Shown here: positions 60,901 through 64,000 of the stretch, in pieces
Layout of the letters: every line of letters starts with the position of its first letter
Position numbering within the stretch: position 1 is the first letter of the stretch
Source of the DNA: Spongilla lacustris
Lineage: Eukaryota; Porifera; Demospongiae; Spongillida; Spongillidae
Assembly: GCA_949361645.1 (NCBI GenBank)
Contig: OX442436.1
Span: 6,481,862-6,545,861 of the forward strand
Length of the DNA stretch: 64,000 nt
Direction: 5' to 3'
Program-made: the position numbers and the translations under genes
The notes under the pieces: generated by a model
What the model was told of the DNA's origin: nothing
The model's database searches: none
Seen by the model: only the letters and a program-made list of their open reading frames with translations

Positions 60901-63143
60901 GTGAGGGTATGAGTGTGTATGTTGTGATCATCTGCAGTGAGGGTATGAGTGTGTGTGTATGTTGTGATCATCTGCAGTGAGGGTATGAGGGTACAAGTGA
61001 GGGTATGAGTGTGTATGTTGTGATCATCTGCAGTGAGGGTATGAGTGTGTGTGTTGTGATCATCTGCAGTGAGGGTATGAGGGTACAAGTGAGGGTATGA
61101 GTGTGTATGTTGTGATCATCTGCAGTGAGGGTATGAGTGTGTGTGTATGTTGTGATCATCTGCAGTGAGGGTATGAGTGTGTATGTTGTGATCATCTGCA
61201 GTGAGGGTATGAGGGTACAAGTGAGGGTATGAGTGTGTATGTTGTGATCATCTGCAGTGAGGGTATGAGTGTGTATGTTGTGATCATCTGCAGTGAGGGT
61301 ATGAGGGTACAAGTGAGGGTATGAGTGTGTATGTTGTGATCATCTGCAGTGAGGGTATGAGTGTGTGTGTATGTTGTGATAATCTGCAGTGAGGGTATGA
61401 GGGTACAAGTGAGGGTATGAGTGTGTATGTTGTGATCATCTGCAGTGAGGGTATGAGTGTGTGTGTTGTGATCATCTGCAGTGAGGGTATGAGGGTACAA
61501 GTGAGGGTATGAGTGTGTATGTTGTGATCATCTGCAGTGAGGGTATGAGTGTGTGTGTATGTTGTGATCATCTGCAGTGAGGGTATGAGTGTGTATGTTG
61601 TGATCATCTGCAGTGAGGGTATGAGGGTACAAGTGAGGGTATGAGTGTGTATGTTGTGATCATCTGCAGTGAGGGTATGAGTGTGTATGTTGTGATCATC
61701 TGCAGTGAGGGTATGAGGGTACAAGTGAGGGTATGAGTGTGTATGTTGTGATCATCTGCAGTGAGGGTATGAGTGTGTGTGTATGTTGTGATCATCTGCA
61801 GTGAGGGTATGAGGGTACAAGTGAGGGTATGAGTGTGTATGTTGTGATCATCTGCAGTGAGGGTATGAGTGTGTATGTTGTGATCATCTGCAGTGAGGGT
61901 ATGAGGGTACAAGTGAGGGTATGAGTGTGTATGTTGTGATCATCTGCAGTGAGGGTATGAGTGTGTATGTTGTGATCATCTGCAGTGAGGGTATGAGGGT
62001 ACAAGTGAGGGTATGAGTGTGTATGTTGTGATCATCTGCAGTGAGGGTATGAGTGTGTGTGTATGTTGTGATCATCTGCAGTGAGGGTATGAGGGTACAA
62101 GTGAGGGTATGAGTGTGTATGTTGTGATCATCTGCAGTGAGGGTATGAGTGTGTGTGTATGTTGTGATAATCTGCAGTGAGGGTATGAGTGTGTATGTTG
62201 TGATCATCTGCAGTGAGGGTATGAGGGTACAAGTGAGGGTATGAGTGTGTATGTTGTGATCATCTGCAGTGAGGGTATGAGTGTGTATGTTGTGACCATC
62301 TGCAGTGAGGGTATGAGGGTACAAGTGAGGGTATGAGTGTGTATGTTGTGATCATCTGCAGTGAGGGTATGAGTGTGTATGTATGTTGTGATCATCTGCA
62401 GTGATACAGGTAAACAAAAGGCTCCATAAGAAAGTTGGGGGTATATACAAACATAGTACAGGTTTGATACCCAACCTTCTGCCAACTACATACCACCAAC
62501 CTTCTCATAAAGAATGTTTATTTACTTGTATACGTAAGAGATGGTCTCCATGGGGATATAGTGAGGGATGGTCCCCACGGGGATATACTGAGTGAGGGAT
62601 GGTTTCCCATGGGGATATATGGTCTCACATGGGGATATGTTGTGGAATCTGTTCTTAGCCTTGTTGCAGGGCAGTGCTGCTGACTCCATTGGATACGTGC
62701 CCTCCATCGACGTAGCTTGGTACTCCAGCTCAAAGCCCTTGTCCCTGTCCATGTGGTTACGGGCCACATAGGCAGAGAACTCAGAGAGAGGTATGGCCAT
62801 ACCTCCTTTGATCATCTCTGGATGGTGGGATGACATGGTGAACACACCCCGCACATCTTCTGCCACACCTACCAACCTAAAGTGTATTCATTCACCCCCA
62901 CACCACCTACCTACACCACCTCACATCACACCCATCATACAGTTTACATTACCGAGCTCCCACCTCCTCCCACCCACACACCATAGCTATTTAAGGGCTC
63001 CCACCCACACACCATAGCTATTTAAGGGCTCCATGGTGTCCATATCTGTTAAGCTCAGCTGGTCAGGACTTGCACTCTTCTTGTCTGGCTGCTGCTGGGA
63101 AATGTCCGTCATCCGCAAAACAACACTCCTGCGCTTCTGGCGA
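47534..63143 (-). CDS. Gene B: receptor protein tyrosine phosphatase, cytoplasmic part (5' end outside window)
   Basis: Fourteen exons with consistent phases: 63013-63143, 62629-62868, 59744-59820, 59477-59611, 59294-59422, 58465-58746, 58088-58243, 57823-57922, 57567-57646, 57387-57512, 56931-57059, 56707-56870, 56276-56411, 47534-47626 (stop TAG at 47534-47536). The 1,978 nt give about 659 codons covering juxtamembrane, D1 and D2. The first exon starts in phase 2 before R-Q-K-R-R-S, just as the gene A TM exon ends in phase 2 before S-R-K-R, so a TM exon should lie upstream, beyond the window. Shared intron positions show it is a tandem paralogue of gene A. The last intron is 8.6 kb. Confidence 0.87.
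47645..47695. repeat. (TG)n microsatellite
   Basis: About 25 uninterrupted TG dinucleotides, 19 bp upstream (in the transcript sense) of the last gene B exon. On the transcript it is a (CA)n run in the acceptor region. Confidence 0.95.
47859..53934. repeat. 6-kb satellite of a 16-bp unit (CTTCATACACATGTAC) with higher-order structure
   Basis: About 380 head-to-tail copies. Variants (TTCACAC, ACAAATG, ACACGTAC, TACTTTC) recur in ordered blocks, with exact 832-bp (52-unit) spacing between matching variant strings. The last ~900 bp (53040-53930) is uniform. The unit has no stop in any plus frame, so all three frames stay open for about 2,000 codons. It lies wholly in the last intron of gene B. 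Confidence 0.97.
53937..55480. other. Gene B last intron, unique and repeat remnants
   Basis: No exon was recognised. 54940-55215 matches the repeat downstream of gene A (4660-5150). 55228-55300 holds a 49-bp direct duplication (GGCCTGCTATACCTGGGGCC...). ORFs here (for example 54048-54308 and 54658-54927) lack supporting features. Confidence 0.5.
55490..56265. repeat. 26-bp minisatellite (AAGGTAACATTGATGTATGTACATTG)
   Basis: About 30 copies next to the donor of P-loop exon 56276-56411. A few units carry TGGTACATTG variants. Read-through from the exon stays open for over 250 codons, but the canonical donor (CTG|gtaaga) and homology to gene A place the splice before it. Confidence 0.95.
56520..56706. 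repeat. CACTTGCACACAC array duplicating the 5' splice site of the Cys-containing D2 exon
   Basis: On the minus strand, copies of TGTGTGCAAGTGGG directly follow the exon end GTTGTGTGCAA|gtgggt (exon 56707-56870, TGC being the P-loop Cys codon). Roughly ten degenerate copies occur, some as TGCAAGTGTG or TGCAAATAGG. Confidence 0.75.
57064..57280. repeat. (GGGA)n tract forming an expanded polypyrimidine tract
   Basis: On the transcript strand this is about 215 nt of CCCT repeats ending at the acceptor cctcag|CAG of exon 56931-57059. It fills most of intron 57060-57386. Confidence 0.92.
57655..57775. repeat. 30-bp tandem repeat in a gene B intron
   Basis: About four copies of GGGAGGAGAGTGAGGAGATG AATGGAGA, in intron 57647-57822. 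Confidence 0.85.
58088..59820 (-). CDS. Gene B PTP domain D1 (active type)
   Basis: Exons 59744-59820 (S-D-Y-I-N-A-S-Y-I-D), 59477-59611 (V-A-Q-G-P, F-W-R-M-V-W-Q), 59294-59422 (R-K-C-E-Q-Y-W-P), 58465-58746 (F-L-G-W-P-D-H-G-V-P and H-C-S-A-G-V-G-R-S-G) and 58088-58243 (A-Q-Y-V-F-I-H-D-A-L and linker). The general-acid Asp, nucleophilic Cys and P-loop Arg are present. The QGP region is uninterrupted here, whereas gene A has a 51-bp intron inside it. Confidence 0.88.
58778..58985. repeat. GACATGGGTACCGGGTAGGGTCA tandem repeat (about 9 copies)
   Basis: Units of about 22-25 bp, each with a GGTACC site, lie just upstream (in the transcript sense) of D1 exon 58465-58746. Confidence 0.88.
59821..62405. 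repeat. 36/56-bp array duplicating the 3' splice site of a gene B D1 exon
   Basis: Roughly 55-60 units of two types: 36 bp (GTGAGGGTATGAGTGTGTAT GTTGTGATCATCTGCA) and 56 bp with an extra GAGGGTACAAGTGAGGGTAT segment. On the minus strand each unit contains CTGCAG|ATGATCACAACA, the acceptor and first 12 nt of exon 59744-59820. The 36-bp unit equals 12 codons (D-D-H-N-I-H-T-H-T-L-T-A), so use of some upstream copies would add in-frame repeats. Confidence 0.9.
62405..62531. mobile_element. Small foldback MITE
   Basis: ACAGGTAAACAAAAGGCTCC...AAGAAAGTTGGGGGTATA pairs with TACCACCAACCTTCTCATAA...TGTTTATTTACTTGTA. It belongs to the family seen at 14158-14408 and forms the left edge of intron sequence next to the splice-site array. 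Confidence 0.65.
62545..62640. repeat. Degenerate copies of the 5' splice site of gene B exon 62629-62868
   Basis: The exon end ATATCCCCAT|gtgagacc is echoed on the minus strand by ATATCCCCATGGGAAACC, ATATCCCCGTGGGGACC and ATATCCCCATGGAGACC at irregular 20-33 bp spacing. Confidence 0.75.
62629..63143 (-). CDS. Gene B juxtamembrane exons and start of D1
   Basis: Exon 63013-63143 encodes R-Q-K-R-R-S-V-V-L-R and a polar linker to L-N-S-Y-G. Exon 62629-62868 encodes V-A-E-D-V-R-G-V-F, then G-F-E-L-E-Y-Q and the D1 start C-N-K-A-K-N-R-F. The last 31 bp of the first exon plus its donor are duplicated in tandem, leaving a second donor at 62982. Using that one would enter a stop (N-S-Y-G-V-W-V-G-A-L-K-stop), so the first donor is preferred. 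Confidence 0.8.
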
Positions 63144-63189
63144 CTGGAAGAGGAATTACAGGAAGTCACTGATAATTAGAGTTTAAATG

Positions 63190-64000
63190 GCTGGAACCAT
63201 CTTAAGGGGACAGGGAGGGAGCCATCTTAAGGGGGCATGGAGCGAGCCATCTTAAGGGCACAGGGAGGGAACCATCTTAAGGGCACAGGGAGGCAGCCAT
63301 CTTAAGGGGGCATGGAAGGAGCCATCTTAAGGGCACAGGGAGGGAGCCATCTTAAGGGGGCAGGGAGGGAGCCATCTTAAGGGGGCAGGGAGGGAGCCAT
63401 CTTAAGGGGACAGGGAGGGAGCCATCTTAAGGGTACAGGGGGGCAGCCATCTTAAGGGCACAGGGAGGGAGCCATCTTAGGGGGGCATGGACGGAGCCAT
63501 CTTAAGGGGGCAGGGAGGCAGCCATCTTAAGGGGGCATGGAGGGAGCCATCTTAAGGGGACAGGGGGGCAGCCATCTTAAGGGCACAGGGAGGGAGCCAT
63601 CTTAAGGGGGCATGGAAGGAGCCATCTTAAGGGGGCAGGGGGGCAGCCATCTTAAGGGGGCAGGGAGGGAGCCATCTTAAGGGCACAGGGAGGGAGCCAG
63701 GTTAAGGGGACAGGGGGGCAGCCATCTTAAGGGGGCAGGGGGGCAGCCATGTTAAGGGGGCAGGGAGGCAGCCATCTGAAGGGGGCAGGGGGGAAGCCAT
63801 CTTAAGGGGGCAGGGGGCAGCCATCTTAAGGGGGCATGGAGGCAGCCATCTTATGGGGGCAGGGAGGGAGCCATGTTAAGGGGGCAGGGAGGTTAAGGGG
63901 GCAGGGGGCAGCCATCTTAAGGGGATAGGGGCAGCCATCTTAAGGGGGCAGGGGGGCAGCCATCTTAAGAGGGCAGGGGGGCAGCCATCTTAAGGGGATA
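63190..64000. repeat. 25-bp minisatellite (GCCATCTTAAGGGGGCAGGGAGGGA), runs off the window
   Basis: About 32 copies lie in the gene B intron upstream of the first visible exon. Each unit has GCCATCTT, matching the core of the YY1 recognition sequence, and a G-rich stretch. The true length is unknown because the array continues past 64000. Confidence 0.93.

Noticed and set aside
59423..62485. Many ORFs of 70-304 codons in the T-A-D-D-H-N repeat region
   Set aside because: They derive from the splice-site minisatellite; only the terminal D-D-H-N-R segment is exon. Possible exonisation is reported as a finding instead.

Overview
The window is eukaryotic, almost certainly animal. Coding sequence is split into many small phase-conserved exons with GT-AG introns, often only 49-61 bp long, and the genes encode receptor protein tyrosine phosphatases (RPTPs) with immunoglobulin-like (Ig) and fibronectin III (FN3) ectodomains. 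The Ig style ('F-N-P-L-x-T-S-x-G-G-Q-Y-x-C', NPL-type turns, Asn-X-Thr/Ser rich), minimal introns, and dense minisatellites and MITEs suggest a sponge (Porifera, demosponge-like). That placement is an inference from style; no marker gene proves it.

Two paralogous RPTP genes lie head-to-tail on the minus strand. Gene A (39321 down to 5746) appears complete: signal peptide, an N-terminal Cys-rich Ig-like exon, 36 Ig-like exons, three FN3 domains, one transmembrane exon, then phosphatase domains D1 and D2. That is 58 coding exons and about 4,850-4,950 codons. Every ectodomain exon or exon pair between signal peptide and membrane is phase 1-1 and divisible by three, with one exception (21659-21972, one base short). 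The ectodomain grew by block duplication: a six-Ig block occurs twice, another Ig block occurs twice, and an A/B Ig pair recurs ten times. Gene B (63143 down to 47534) holds the juxtamembrane, D1 and D2 exons of a paralogue with matching intron positions; its ectodomain and membrane exon lie beyond the right edge. In both genes D1 has the complete catalytic set (WPD loop, HCSAGVGR-T/S-G). D2 keeps the Cys and Arg but has WPI (A) or WPE (B) in place of WPD and an altered P-loop, as in regulatory D2 domains.

The remaining sequence is repeats. 1-803 is the decayed 3' end of a Ty3/gypsy-type element with an LTR. 804-5700 is non-coding with foldback MITEs and dispersed repeats. Gene A introns carry minisatellites (6530-7570, 8573-8785, 9540-10190, 11500-11672, 15971-16183, 16557-17410, 22808-22943, 25256-25904), captured retroelement fragments and TIR elements. 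A 5.6-kb stack of hAT-like elements sits in one Ig intron (28117-33680) whose duplicate is only 51 bp. Upstream of gene A is a 4.1-kb TIR element (40038-44152) holding four tandem 0.8-kb palindromes. Gene B's last intron contains a 6-kb array of a 16-bp unit with higher-order structure.

The most interesting pattern is that at least six tandem arrays are copies of an exon-intron junction. Each unit carries a duplicate 5' or 3' splice site of the adjoining RPTP exon, so these genes contain arrays of decoy splice sites. Together with symmetric Ig exons that can be skipped or shuffled without frame loss, this is a plausible substrate for splice and copy-number diversity in a cell-surface receptor.
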